DNA of 64,000 nucleotides from Streptomyces chryseus (GCF_014650755.1 NZ_BMVO01000020.1:1-64000); one strand, 5' to 3'; positions 1 to 8,872 are shown, counted from the stretch's first letter. Numbers and translations are program-made. The notes: generated from the sequence alone by a model not told the origin.

Positions 1-11
1 ATCATTGTGGG

Positions 12-42
12 AAAGCCCCGCACCTTATGGTGCGGGGCTTTT
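12..42 (+). terminator. Intrinsic terminator of an upstream gene
   Basis: Perfect 13-bp stem (arms 12-24 and 29-41) with a TTAT loop and a short T run. It closes a transcription unit lying before the window. The near-symmetric A/T ends mean it could act in both directions. Confidence 0.85.
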
Positions 43-112
43 CTGCGTTCCCGGGCCGACGGCGGTGCTGAAATCGTTTGGCTCGGGGGGCGGGCCGGGT
101 GAGTATCGCTGC

Positions 113-688
113 ATGGACTGTGTGATTCGGCCCGTGCGTGCGGGTGAGTGGGCCAGGGTGAGGGAGCTGCGGCTCGCCGCGCTGCGGGATCCGCTGGCTT
201 CCCTCGCGTTTCTGGAGACGTACGAGAAGGCGGCGGCGCAGCCGGAGTCCTTCTGGGCGGAGCGTACGGGCACGGCCGCCGAGGGTGTGGGCGTGCGGCA
301 GTTCGTCGCGGAGTCGGGAGACGGGCGGTGGGTCGGGTCGGTCAGCGCGCTTGTCGAACGGGCGGGGTCCGACGAGGTTTTCGGCGGTGCGCCGGCGGTC
401 GACCAAGTGCATCTGGTGGGCGTCTACGTGCGGCCCGAGGCGCGGGGGACCGGCGTGGCGCAGGCGTTGTTCCGTGCCGCGCTGGAGTGGTCGTGGGGGC
501 TGACGGAGCCCCGGGTCGAGCGGGTGCGGCTCTACGTGCACGAGCGCAACGGGCGGGCCCAGGCGCTGTACGGCAAGGCCGGGTTTGTCCGGAGCGGGCA
601 GGTCGTGCCCATGCCGGGGGACGCGTCGGCGAAGGAGTACGAGATGGTCGTCGAGCGGGCGCCGGACTCCCCGGGGAACGCGGCCTAA
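113..688 (+). CDS. GNAT family N-acetyltransferase
   Basis: 191-residue protein with a GNAT fold: an N-terminal beta-alpha segment (VIRPVRAGEWARVRELRLAA), then the acetyl-CoA binding motif around residues 100-120 (GVYVRPEARGTGVAQAL), followed by a typical RVRLYVHERNGRAQALYGKAGF helix-strand end. It should transfer an acetyl group from acetyl-CoA to an unknown small amine or protein. I chose the ATG at 113 because similarity to the fold begins there; the reading frame is open further upstream through the terminator. Its TAA stop overlaps the stop of the convergent VirD4-like gene by four bases. Substrate unknown. Confidence 0.85.
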   Translation: MDCVIRPVRAGEWARVRELRLAALRDPLASLAFLETYEKAAAQPESFWAERTGTAAEGVGVRQFVAESGDGRWVGSVSALVERAGSDEVFGGAPAVDQVHLVGVYVRPEARGTGVAQALFRAALEWSWGLTEPRVERVRLYVHERNGRAQALYGKAGFVRSGQVVPMPGDASAKEYEMVVERAPDSPGNAA

Positions 689-2763
689 CCGGGCGTCAGG
701 GTGTGGTCCGGCCAGCGGGCCCTGCCCTGCTCCTGGGACCGGAGCAGGACCAGGGTCGGCAGGCCCTGGTCCTGACCGGTCGACAGCAGCTCGGGAAGCT
801 GGGGAAGCGGAGCCACGGCCGCGACGTCGTCCAGGACGAACGTCATTGGTGGGTCGAGCCGACCGTCGGTTGACCGTGCGGCCATGCGGCGGCCGTGCTC
901 GACCACGCTTGAGGTGAGTGCGGTGAGCAGAGGCATCGCTCCGGGACGTGACTTGGGGTCCTCGATTGCTTCACCCACCACATAAAGAGTGCCCCCCTCG
1001 CCCGCAAATGATTCCAACGTGACCGAATCGGTTCGATTGGGTGTGCAGGCTTCGCGAATGTGGACGGAGGACAGTGCGGCGAGCGCCCGCACCGTCAACT
1101 CCTGCGCGATCTCCCGGCGTTCCGGGTACGCCGTCAGTGCGGACTCCAGGAGGCCGGCGGCCCCGCTCGACGCCTTCGGGTGCGTGCGGAGGATACGTAC
1201 CGGCTCGTGCGCACTGTGGCCCTGCGCCCAGCGGTGCACCTGGCGGAAGGGGCGCCCGTCGACGGCCGCGGCGTGCAGCCAGCTGCTCAGGAGCGTCTCC
1301 GCGGTGTCGGCCATCGCGGCGTCGAGCCGCGCCTGGGGCCGTATGGGCGCCAGCAGCGCCACGGCGCGGGCGGCGGCGATGTCGGCGCGCTCGCAGCCGG
1401 TGGTGGGGGACCAGTGGAGACGGGCGGGGGTGTCGCAGAGGTGGCCGGGGTCGTACACGAGGACGGGGCCGAGCTTGGCCCGCGCGTCCTTGGTCTCGGC
1501 CCAGACGGCGGGATCGGAGGTGACGACGAGCGCGGCCCCTTCGGCGTCGAGGACGGCCTGCACGGCCGTGGGCCGACGCGCCTCGGGGCCGCCGTAGAGG
1601 AGGCGGGGGGCGCGCGGGGAGGGGACGGCGCCGGTGTTCCGGCCGTCGGGTGCCAGGAGCTGTCCGGCGACGGCTGGGGTCCCCGGCGGGGGAGCGAGGG
1701 TGGCGGCCTGCTGATGGCTCGGGTCCGTCCCCGGGTGGCTGTACGGGCCGTGGGCTGCGGTTGGGCCTTGGGTGCCGGTGGAAGGTGCTGCGCCGGTGGG
1801 GTCCGTGGGGGGTGCTGTGACGCCGGTGGGGCTGGTGGGGAGTGCCGCGACGCCGGTGGGGCCGGTGGCGGAGGCAGCCGTGCCTGCGGCCATGTGGGGC
1901 GTGGGGCCGGTGGGGTGCTGGGCGTAGGTGGGATGCGGGGCGTGGCCGGCGGTGCCCCGGGCTCCGGTACTGCAGCCCGCGTCGGGGGCGAGGCCCGGGC
2001 CGCCGGGCGTGGCGGGGGCTCCTGGGACCGGCGCTGGGCCTGGGCCGGCCCCGGCGCCGGCGTCCGGGTGCGGTAGGCCGGCCGGTCCGTGGCCGGCGTC
2101 CGCCCCCGTGTGGGTGAGGCCGCCGGGGGCGTAGCCTGCGCTGCCCGCTGCGGGGTGGGGCCCGCCGGGGCCGTACGCGGCGGCACCCGCTCCGGGGTGC
2201 GGACCGCCCCCGGGGCCGTACCCCGCCGCCGGGTGGAGCCCTGCGGATTCGTGGCCCGGGACGGCGCCCCCGTGCGGGTGGCCGTGCGGGCGGTCGTGGG
2301 TGGAGGGCCCGCGAGGTCGCAGGCCGTCGGGTGCGGCCGGGTGCCCGGGGGATGCCTTCGACGGCTCGGCCGCACCGGCCGCCGCCCTCGCCGTCTCGCG
2401 CTGTGCCCTCAGGCGGGCCAGCACGCCCAGTACGAAGATCGTCAGCACGACGAGGACCATCAGCTCGCCGATGAGCAGGCCCCAGAACAGCCCGTACCCC
2501 GACAGCTGGTCCGGTGGCGTGTCCGGCCACGCCGCCGGGATGTCTTGCGGCGCGCCCATCAGGCGGCGCAGGGCCAGCGGCGTACGGGCGAAGGTGACGC
2601 CGTCCGGCCACGCGCCGTGGGCGAACAGGCCCGCCAAGCCCGTCGCCAGCCACGCCAGGATCGTCAGGCCGAGCAGGAACGCCAGCAGGCCGACCAGCAG
2701 GGAGTCGGGGATGCCGCGCTCCCCCTGCCGCTGGTGGCCCTGCCCGTGGTGGTGCTGTCCCAT
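685..2763 (-). CDS. Degenerate VirD4/TraG-like type IV coupling protein
   Basis: 692 residues. Two transmembrane helices lie near residues 23-48 and 90-115. A Gly/Pro/His-rich linker follows (about 130-370, with repeats such as TGPTG), then a C-terminal domain resembling VirD4/TraG coupling ATPases. Visible there are a GPVLVYDP strand, a Walker-B-like FVLDDVAAVAPLPQLPELL segment and a LLRSQEQGRARWP sensor motif. No Walker A (GxxxxGKS/T) exists anywhere; the place where it is expected reads LLYGGPEARRPTA. The chain stops soon after the sensor motif, whereas VirD4 proteins usually continue. It is the last gene of the minus-strand operon, one base after the VirB4-like gene. Family assignment is from motifs; loss of ATP binding is inferred. 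Confidence 0.7.
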   Translation of the reverse strand: MGQHHHGQGHQRQGERGIPDSLLVGLLAFLLGLTILAWLATGLAGLFAHGAWPDGVTFARTPLALRRLMGAPQDIPAAWPDTPPDQLSGYGLFWGLLIGELMVLVVLTIFVLGVLARLRAQRETARAAAGAAEPSKASPGHPAAPDGLRPRGPSTHDRPHGHPHGGAVPGHESAGLHPAAGYGPGGGPHPGAGAAAYGPGGPHPAAGSAGYAPGGLTHTGADAGHGPAGLPHPDAGAGAGPGPAPVPGAPATPGGPGLAPDAGCSTGARGTAGHAPHPTYAQHPTGPTPHMAAGTAASATGPTGVAALPTSPTGVTAPPTDPTGAAPSTGTQGPTAAHGPYSHPGTDPSHQQAATLAPPPGTPAVAGQLLAPDGRNTGAVPSPRAPRLLYGGPEARRPTAVQAVLDAEGAALVVTSDPAVWAETKDARAKLGPVLVYDPGHLCDTPARLHWSPTTGCERADIAAARAVALLAPIRPQARLDAAMADTAETLLSSWLHAAAVDGRPFRQVHRWAQGHSAHEPVRILRTHPKASSGAAGLLESALTAYPERREIAQELTVRALAALSSVHIREACTPNRTDSVTLESFAGEGGTLYVVGEAIEDPKSRPGAMPLLTALTSSVVEHGRRMAARSTDGRLDPPMTFVLDDVAAVAPLPQLPELLSTGQDQGLPTLVLLRSQEQGRARWPDHTLTPG

Positions 2764-2764
2764 G

Positions 2765-4180
2765 TCAGGCGACCGTCGATTCCGAGGACGAGGACTCGTT
2801 CATCTGTTGCTCGATGAGCGCCGCCCTCTGCTCCGCCTCCCACTCCGCGGCTCGCAGGTCGTCCGAGATCATCTCCGCCGAGGTCTGCGTCATCGCGCGG
2901 TCCGTGAAGACGAGGGGCCGTTCCGCCTCGGTGATCAGGTGCTTGACGACCTGGACGTTGCCGTTCACGTCCCATACGGCGATGCCCGGTGTCAGCGTCG
3001 GGATGATCTCGACCGCCCAGCGCGGAAGGCCGAGCACCCGCCCGGTCGCCCGTGCCTCGTCCGCCTTCTGGGCGTAGATCGTGCGGGTCGAGGCCATCTT
3101 GAGGATCGCCGCCGCCTCTCTCGCCGCCGCCCCGTCCACCACGTCGGAGAGATGGTGGACGACCGCCACGAAGGACAGGCCCAGGCGGCGGCCGAACTTC
3201 AGCAGGCGCTGGAAGAGCTGTGCCACGAAGGGGGAGTTGATGATGTGCCACGCCTCCTCCACCAGGAAGATGCGCTTCTTGCGGTCCGGCCGGATCCAGG
3301 TGTGTTCCAGCCATACACCGACGATCGCCATGAGGATCGGCATGGCGATCGAGTTGCGGTCGATGTGGGAGAGGTCGAAGACGATGAGTGGGGCGTCGAG
3401 GTCGATGCCGACCGTCGTCGGGCCGTCGAACATGCCGCGCAGGTCACCGTCGACGAGGCGGTCCAGGACGAGGGCGACGTCCAGGCCCCAGGCCCGTACG
3501 TCGTCCAGGTCGACGTTCATCGCCTCGGCCGATTCCGGCTCCGGGTGGCGCAGTTGCTCGACGATGTCTGTCAGGACCGGCTGCCGGTCGACGATCGTCT
3601 CGTTCACGTACGCGTGGGCGACCTTGAGCGCGAAGCCGGACCGCTCGTCGAGACCGTGCCCCATCGCGACCTCGATGATCGTGCGGAGCAGCGCTAGCTG
3701 TCCCGTGGTCGTGATCGACGGGTCGAGGGGGTTGAGGCGGATGCCGTCGTTGAGGGCCGCCGTCGGGTCGAGCCGGATGGGAGTTATCCCCAGCTCCTGC
3801 GCGATCAGGTTCCACTCGCCGACTCCGTCCTCGCCCTGCGCGTCGAGGACGACGACCTGCCGGTCCTTGAAGCGCAGCTGACGCAGTACGTACGTCTTCT
3901 CCAGCGCCGACTTGCCGTTGCCGGACTCGCCGAGGACCAGCCAGTGCGGTGCGGGGAGCTGCTGTCCGTACAGCTGGAAGGGGTCGTAGATGTACCCCTT
4001 GCCGCTGTAGACCTCGCGGCCGATGATCACGCCCGAGTCTCCGAGGCCCGGCGCCGCGGTCGGCAGGTAGACGGCCTGGGCCTGGCCCGTGGACGTACGG
4101 ACAGGAAGTCTGGTCGTCTCGATCTTTCCGAAGAGGAAGCTGGTGAAGGCATCCGTGACGGCGGACAGCGGATCTCGCAT
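2765..4180 (-). CDS. VirB4/TraE-like type IV secretion ATPase
   Basis: 471 residues. Walker A GESGNGKS at residues 84-91, Walker-B-like RIFLVEEAW at about 303-311 (Glu where Asp is usual), and a later SFVAVVHHLSDV segment as in VirB4-class motors. It should couple ATP hydrolysis to assembly or substrate movement in a membrane-spanning complex. Unlike full VirB4 it lacks the large N-terminal domain, which seems to be supplied by the preceding SCO6880-family gene. The start is the ATG at 4180 with a GAGAGGG ribosome site. It lies 19 bases after the upstream gene and one base before the VirD4-like gene. Confidence 0.8.
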   Translation of the reverse strand: MRDPLSAVTDAFTSFLFGKIETTRLPVRTSTGQAQAVYLPTAAPGLGDSGVIIGREVYSGKGYIYDPFQLYGQQLPAPHWLVLGESGNGKSALEKTYVLRQLRFKDRQVVVLDAQGEDGVGEWNLIAQELGITPIRLDPTAALNDGIRLNPLDPSITTTGQLALLRTIIEVAMGHGLDERSGFALKVAHAYVNETIVDRQPVLTDIVEQLRHPEPESAEAMNVDLDDVRAWGLDVALVLDRLVDGDLRGMFDGPTTVGIDLDAPLIVFDLSHIDRNSIAMPILMAIVGVWLEHTWIRPDRKKRIFLVEEAWHIINSPFVAQLFQRLLKFGRRLGLSFVAVVHHLSDVVDGAAAREAAAILKMASTRTIYAQKADEARATGRVLGLPRWAVEIIPTLTPGIAVWDVNGNVQVVKHLITEAERPLVFTDRAMTQTSAEMISDDLRAAEWEAEQRAALIEQQMNESSSSESTVA

Positions 4181-4199
4181 GGCGGGTCTGCCCTCTCGG

Positions 4200-5750
4200 C
4201 TAACGACGGATACCGGTGGCGAACGGCAGGGTGTTGACGAACGCCCGGTGGTGCTCGCGGTCGCACCACTCCAGCTTCAGATACGACTTGCCTGCCGAGG
4301 CCCGGATGGTCCGCTTGTCGCGGGCCAGGGCCTCGGGTGAACGCGACGACACAGTGATGTACCCGACCAGGTTGACCCCGGCCGCGCCGCTCGCGAGATC
4401 TTCACCCCGCTGGTCGAGCCGGCCGTGCGCGGCGATGTCGCGGGGGTCGACGGTGCGGTTCATCTTGGCCTGACGGCTGGCTTCCGCCTCGTCGTTGGTC
4501 TTCTCCGTCAGCATCCGCTCGATGGCGATCTCGGTGGGTTCGAGGTCCATGGTGACGGCGACCGTACGGATCACGTCGGGGGTGTGGACGAGCAGCGGGG
4601 CGAGGAAGTTGACGCCGACCGGCGTCATCGGCCACTCCTTCACCCAGGCGGTGGCGTGGCACCAGGGCGCGCGGGTGGACGACTCGCGCGTCTTGGCCTG
4701 GAGGTACGTCGCCTCCATGGCGTCCAGCTCGGCCGGCCAGGCGTTGCGCTTCGTCATGGCCTGGATGTGGTCGATGGGGTGGTCGGGGTCGTACATCGAG
4801 TGCACGAGGGACGCGAGGCGGCCCTGGCCGAGGGGCTGGCGTACCCGGATGTCGGCCTCCGCGAGCCGCGCGCAGATGTCGGTGAGCTCGCGCGCCATGA
4901 CGACGGCGAGGCCGGAGTCGCGGTCGAGCCTGCGGCCGCCGTGCGGGCGGGCGGCGCGGGCCATGGCGTTGGCCTCGGCGGCGAGCTCGCGGGAATAGTG
5001 CATGCAGGCGACGAGGTAAGCGCGGTGCTGCTCGCTGGACGTCGAGACCATGGACTGGAGCTGGTCGTACGAGTCCTTCAGCCAGCCGGGGGCGTGACCG
5101 TCGCCGCGCTGGGCGACGTCCTTGGCGTGGGCGTCGGGGTCGGCGGGCAGGGTGCGGGCGAGCATCTGGAGGCGGGTCACGAAGCCGTCGCCGTTGGCGA
5201 CGTGCTTGAGCAGCGTGCCGAAACGGTCCACCAGGGCTTCCTGGTCCTCGCTGTCGCGCAGACCGACGCCCGGGCCCTCGATCTCGATGGCCGCGGTGAC
5301 TGTCCGGCGGTCGGCGTGGAGGAGTACGGCGATCTCGTCGGGGCCGAAGGGGGCGGCGAGCCAGTTGATGCGGCCGATGCCGGGCGGCGGGCCGACCTCG
5401 ACCTCACGGCCGTCGCCGCGCACACCGGCTTCCATGGCGCCGCTGCGGTACGTCGTGCCGTTGCGCAGGGTGCGCTTGTAACTGCGGTTGATCTCGAACC
5501 ATTTGTAGAAGGTGCGGTGCTTGTACGGGACGTACACCGCCATCAGGGCCACCATCGGGAAGCCCATGAGCAGCACGATCCGCAGGGACAGGACGGGGAC
5601 CAGCAGCCCGCTCATCATGCCGAGGAACGCGCCGGCGATGATCAGCGCGATCTCGCCGGTCTCGCGGTTCTTGCCGACGATCGCGTTCGGCCGGGCGCGG
5701 CCGATGAGATACGTGCGGCGCGGCGTGATCGGTGGGGACTGCGTCGTCAA
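4200..5750 (-). CDS. SCO6880-family membrane protein (VirB3/PrgI plus VirB4 N-domain-like)
   Basis: 516 residues. The N-terminus holds two closely spaced hydrophobic helices (about residues 30-75: IALIIAGAFLGMMSGLL and VLLMGFPMVALMAVYV), like PrgI/VirB3. The long soluble part resembles the VirB4 N-terminal domain (GRINWLAAPFGPDEIAVLLHAD, DQEALVDRFGTLLKHVANGDG). No Walker motif is present. The start is TTG at 5750, chosen because AGGAGGT lies 8 bases upstream and the codon overlaps the TGA of the preceding gene (TTGA). I recognise the family name SCO6880; reading it as a fused VirB3-VirB4N half is my inference from order and fold. Confidence 0.75.
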   Translation of the reverse strand: MTTQSPPITPRRTYLIGRARPNAIVGKNRETGEIALIIAGAFLGMMSGLLVPVLSLRIVLLMGFPMVALMAVYVPYKHRTFYKWFEINRSYKRTLRNGTTYRSGAMEAGVRGDGREVEVGPPPGIGRINWLAAPFGPDEIAVLLHADRRTVTAAIEIEGPGVGLRDSEDQEALVDRFGTLLKHVANGDGFVTRLQMLARTLPADPDAHAKDVAQRGDGHAPGWLKDSYDQLQSMVSTSSEQHRAYLVACMHYSRELAAEANAMARAARPHGGRRLDRDSGLAVVMARELTDICARLAEADIRVRQPLGQGRLASLVHSMYDPDHPIDHIQAMTKRNAWPAELDAMEATYLQAKTRESSTRAPWCHATAWVKEWPMTPVGVNFLAPLLVHTPDVIRTVAVTMDLEPTEIAIERMLTEKTNDEAEASRQAKMNRTVDPRDIAAHGRLDQRGEDLASGAAGVNLVGYITVSSRSPEALARDKRTIRASAGKSYLKLEWCDREHHRAFVNTLPFATGIRR

Positions 5751-7126
5751 CGCCCTGCACCTCCTGTGCTGTTGTTGCCGGTGCCCGTGTTTCCGGTACC
5801 GCGGTTCGTGTGGGTGCTGTTGCTACGGGGTGAGGGGGCGGCGGAGGGGATGGTGCCGGCTCCGCCTCCGACCCCGCCGCCTCCGCCTCCGGTCGCTCCC
5901 GCGCCGGGGCCGCCGGACGAGCCGCGGGCGCTGTGGGCGGCCACGCCGCCGGTGACGGGGTTGGCCTGGCGGGGCGGGGAGCTGTTGCCCCCGCGGTCGC
6001 CTCCGCCTCCGCCGCGGCTGCTGTGGGCCTTGATGCCCTGCGAGACGAGGGCGGCGGGGGAACTGATGACGGCGGCCGCCTGGGCGCCGTCGGTGGCCTT
6101 GTTGCGGTTGCTGCGGGCTGAGGCGATCTCGTCGCCGAAGCCGGGGACGAAGCGGTAGATCATGCCGGAGGCGAAGATCGCCAACAGGATGATGGCGAGG
6201 CCGGAGACGACGGCGGAGAAGGCGTTCGGCCCGTCGTCGGCGGAGAGCGCCCCGGCGAGGCCGAGGACGATCACGATGACGGGCTTCACCATGATGATCG
6301 CGATCATGATGCCGGCCCAGCGGCGGACGTGGCCCCACATGTTCTTGTCGACGAGCCCCGCGTAGACGACGACGCCGAGGAGCGCGCCGACGTAGAGCAG
6401 CAGGGCGCGGATGAACAGCTCCAGGAAGAGGATCCCGGCGGCGAGAATCGTCACGAGGGACACGACGATCAGCATGATCGGACCGCCGCCGATGTCGTCG
6501 CCCTTCTTGAGCGCCTCGGCGAACGAGCCGAAGAACACGTCGGTCTGCCCGCCGGTCCCGGCGGCGATGACCTCGGTGATGCCGTCGGTGGCGGAGACGA
6601 TCGTGTAGAGGATCAGGGGCGTGAAGGCGGACGCGAGGACGGTGAGCCAGAGGAACCCGATGGCCTCGGACAGCGCGGTCGCGAGCGGTACGCCGCGGAT
6701 GGCGCGCTTGGCGACGGCGAGCAGCCAGAGGACGAGGGTGAGGATGGCCGAGGCGGCGAAGACGATGGCGTACTGCTGGAGGAACCTGGGGTTGGTGAAG
6801 TCGACGGTGGCGGTCGACTTCACGGCGTCGCTCAGCTTGCCCACGATCCAGGCGGCGGCATCGGCGCAGCCCTTGGCGAGGGAGGAGAGGGGGTCGAGGG
6901 TCTCGGCGGGGTCGGTGGGGGCGCGGAGGCGGGAGCCGCCGCCTTCGCCTCCTTCGCAGTAGTCCTTGGCCGGGCCGTGGATCAGGTCGCAGGGATCATT
7001 GCTCTTGTCGGGGTCCGGAGGCGGCGTCGGAGCGGCAAACGCCCGATTGGCTGGGAGCAGGACCGACAGCGGAACAGCCAACAACGCAGCGAGGGACAGG
7101 GCTCGACGACGTGAACTACCGGGCAT
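5747..7126 (-). CDS. VirB6/TrbL-like polytopic membrane protein
   Basis: 459 residues. A signal peptide comes first (RRRALSLAALLAVPLSVLLPANRAFA), then a short periplasmic part with CDLIHGPAKDYCEGG. At least five or six long hydrophobic helices follow, then a Gly/Ser-rich cytoplasmic tail (about 370-459). This layout is typical of TrbL/VirB6 inner-membrane channel subunits. The start ATG at 7126 has GGAGGG 8 bases upstream and sits inside the end of the upstream gene (11-base overlap), implying translational coupling. Function is inferred from topology and operon context. Confidence 0.75.
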   Translation of the reverse strand: MPGSSRRRALSLAALLAVPLSVLLPANRAFAAPTPPPDPDKSNDPCDLIHGPAKDYCEGGEGGGSRLRAPTDPAETLDPLSSLAKGCADAAAWIVGKLSDAVKSTATVDFTNPRFLQQYAIVFAASAILTLVLWLLAVAKRAIRGVPLATALSEAIGFLWLTVLASAFTPLILYTIVSATDGITEVIAAGTGGQTDVFFGSFAEALKKGDDIGGGPIMLIVVSLVTILAAGILFLELFIRALLLYVGALLGVVVYAGLVDKNMWGHVRRWAGIMIAIIMVKPVIVIVLGLAGALSADDGPNAFSAVVSGLAIILLAIFASGMIYRFVPGFGDEIASARSNRNKATDGAQAAAVISSPAALVSQGIKAHSSRGGGGGDRGGNSSPPRQANPVTGGVAAHSARGSSGGPGAGATGGGGGGVGGGAGTIPSAAPSPRSNSTHTNRGTGNTGTGNNSTGGAGR

Positions 7127-7964
7127 AGGTGAACCCTCCGTACCCATTGACCGCTTCTGCGATCTCTTCGGCACTCGATGCCCTGGTGTCTCCACCGACG
7201 GGGGCGGGGCCATCTTGCTGGGAGTGCGAGACGGCCTTCCAGTCGTTACTGATCCACTGCAGCTCCATGGTGATGGTGAACCAGCTGTCAGTGACTGGCT
7301 TGGTGGACCCTTCGCCTGCCAGGCCGATCAGGCCAGTGCACCAGACCTCTGCGGTGGCTCTGTCGACGGAGAACTTCGTGACCTTGGTCCCAATCGGCGT
7401 CGTGCGCGAGATGAACGTGAAGCCGTCGGGCGTTGAGCCGTCCGCCTTCAGACCTACGTTCTTGAAGAAACTGGCCGAGTAAGCCTCATCCAGGGTGCTG
7501 CGGAACTCGTTCACCGCGGAAGGCGCGATGACGGCATCCAGAGTGCTGTCGCGCTTGGCCTTGTCGAACATTGCGGCGGAGCCGAGTGCCACGGCGTAGT
7601 TCGCTGCTGCGCTCTCGGCGCCCTGCTCGCTCTGCGCGAAACCGGAAGGGATCATCCCGTTCTTGCCGTCCACCGGCTTCACGCCGGTGGCTGCCGTCGC
7701 CTCCGCCGCGCCGCCCCGCTTCGGCTCGTCGTCCGAGAGGCTTTCGCCGCCGCCCCGGTTCGCGAAGGCGATGGCGGCGATCAGCAGCACCACCACGCCC
7801 ACCACGGTGATGAGGGAACGCGAGGTCCGTACGGGACGGCGCGCGCCGCCGTAGACCTCGCTCCCGCCGCCTTCGGGCAGGCGGGTGCGGGTCTGACCGG
7901 AGCCGCCGACACGGTCCGGACGACCGCTGTCGCCGCCGTAGCCGTGCTCGTCACCGAGACTCAT
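7116..7964 (-). CDS. Single-pass membrane protein, VirB8/TcpC-like position
   Basis: 282 residues. A Gly-rich cytoplasmic N-terminus of about 60 residues is followed by one transmembrane helix (SLITVVGVVVLLIAAIAFA). The extracytoplasmic domain contains AAANYAVALGSAAMF, VEVWCTG-like strands and a WFTITMELQWISNDWKAV strand pair, consistent with an NTF2-like fold as in VirB8/TcpC. The start is ATG 7964 with GAGGGGG upstream; an in-frame TTG at 7982 is less likely. Cytoplasmic tail, one helix and outer NTF2-like domain is the VirB8 plan, but I could not confirm the fold from sequence alone. Confidence 0.65.
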   Translation of the reverse strand: MSLGDEHGYGGDSGRPDRVGGSGQTRTRLPEGGGSEVYGGARRPVRTSRSLITVVGVVVLLIAAIAFANRGGGESLSDDEPKRGGAAEATAATGVKPVDGKNGMIPSGFAQSEQGAESAAANYAVALGSAAMFDKAKRDSTLDAVIAPSAVNEFRSTLDEAYSASFFKNVGLKADGSTPDGFTFISRTTPIGTKVTKFSVDRATAEVWCTGLIGLAGEGSTKPVTDSWFTITMELQWISNDWKAVSHSQQDGPAPVGGDTRASSAEEIAEAVNGYGGFTYAR

Positions 7965-8143
7965 GCCCGTGCGCCCCCTCAACCGTATGCAGTGCCGCGT
8001 AGTACGACGGTAGCCGTGCTGGTTCCCGCGCGGGCGCGGTGTGGTGACTCGACATCAGGGAGACGCAACCTCAGCCAATGGGCACGACGGACGGGTGGGG
8101 TGGGTGTGCGGGCCGGGAGCACCCGGTGCTGGCTGGAGGTGGG

Positions 8144-8452
8144 TTAGACAGCCATCCCGTACACGATGGTGAAGAGCGTGCCGAGCGAGCCGATGATGAA
8201 GACGCCCGTGAGGCCGGCGACGATCAGCCCCTTGCCCTGTTCCGCGCTGAACGTGTCCCTGAGGGCCGTCGCGCCGATCCGCTGCTTTGCTGCTCCCCAG
8301 ATGGCGATTCCGAGGCAGAGGAGGATGGCGACAGCCATCACGACCTCGATCATGATGCGGGCTTCGTTCCCCAGGGTCCCGAACGGACCCCAGTTCGGGG
8401 CGATTCCACCGATGATGGTGGTGATGTCGCCCTTTTCGGCTGCCAGGTTCAT
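8144..8452 (-). CDS. Small two-helix membrane protein, pilin-like (VirB2/TrbC position)
   Basis: 102 residues. A short N-terminus (MNLAAEKGDITTIIGG) precedes two hydrophobic helices, about residues 32-50 (MIEVVMAVAILLCLGIAIW) and 75-100, separated by a basic loop (AAKQRIGATALRDTF). Size and hairpin topology match VirB2/TrbC pilins, and it is the first gene of the operon, as is common for pilins. ATG 8452 is chosen because conserved-looking sequence starts there; the frame stays open upstream with poor coding character. Its ribosome site is weak. Confidence 0.75.
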   Translation of the reverse strand: MNLAAEKGDITTIIGGIAPNWGPFGTLGNEARIMIEVVMAVAILLCLGIAIWGAAKQRIGATALRDTFSAEQGKGLIVAGLTGVFIIGSLGTLFTIVYGMAV

Positions 8453-8872
8453 GTAAGTCACCGCCCCTGTCGGGTAGTTCGTCGCCCCCGCCGCACGGCA
8501 GGGGTCACGCTCTATCTTCGCTGATGAACCGCACTGGTATGTCGACTTGGTGGCTGTCTTTTCCCGACCTCCGCAGGGATGACCGGTCGGACCGCGCTGA
8601 CCTGCGGTGCCGACCGGTTGTATGCGAAAACGCGTATGGTCACTCTGTGTATCACGAGGGGTGACTGCGGGCAATGACTGGCGTTATGCACCTTTGGTCG
8701 GACGTGGCGGGGTGGGGGTGCGGTTGCTTCCGGGCGGTGCGGCCCCGGTCCTGGCAGCGGGTCACCCACATGGGTTGCTCTCCTGGCATATGCGCATAGT
8801 CGGACATTCGGTGGACACGAACATCTCCGGTTCTCAGCCGCGTTCCTCGGCCTTGGAAAAGGGGAGTTCCTC
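8453..8872. promoter_or_regulatory. Divergent intergenic region driving the T4SS-like operon and wall-hydrolase genes
   Basis: 420 bases with no convincing gene. It must hold promoters for the minus-strand operon and the plus-strand gene at 8873. The stretch 8615-8660 and the area around 8785-8805 are A/T-richer than the surroundings. Both carry TATGCG-containing near-palindromes (TATGCG near 8620; CATATGCGCATA near 8786-8797), which could be operators of one regulator. Confidence 0.5.

Noticed and set aside
971..2653. Long open frames overlapping the VirD4-like gene, including a 560-codon one
   Set aside because: High GC keeps shadow frames open. Their predicted proteins are Arg/Pro-rich without domains, while the chosen frame has helices and Walker-B-like motifs.
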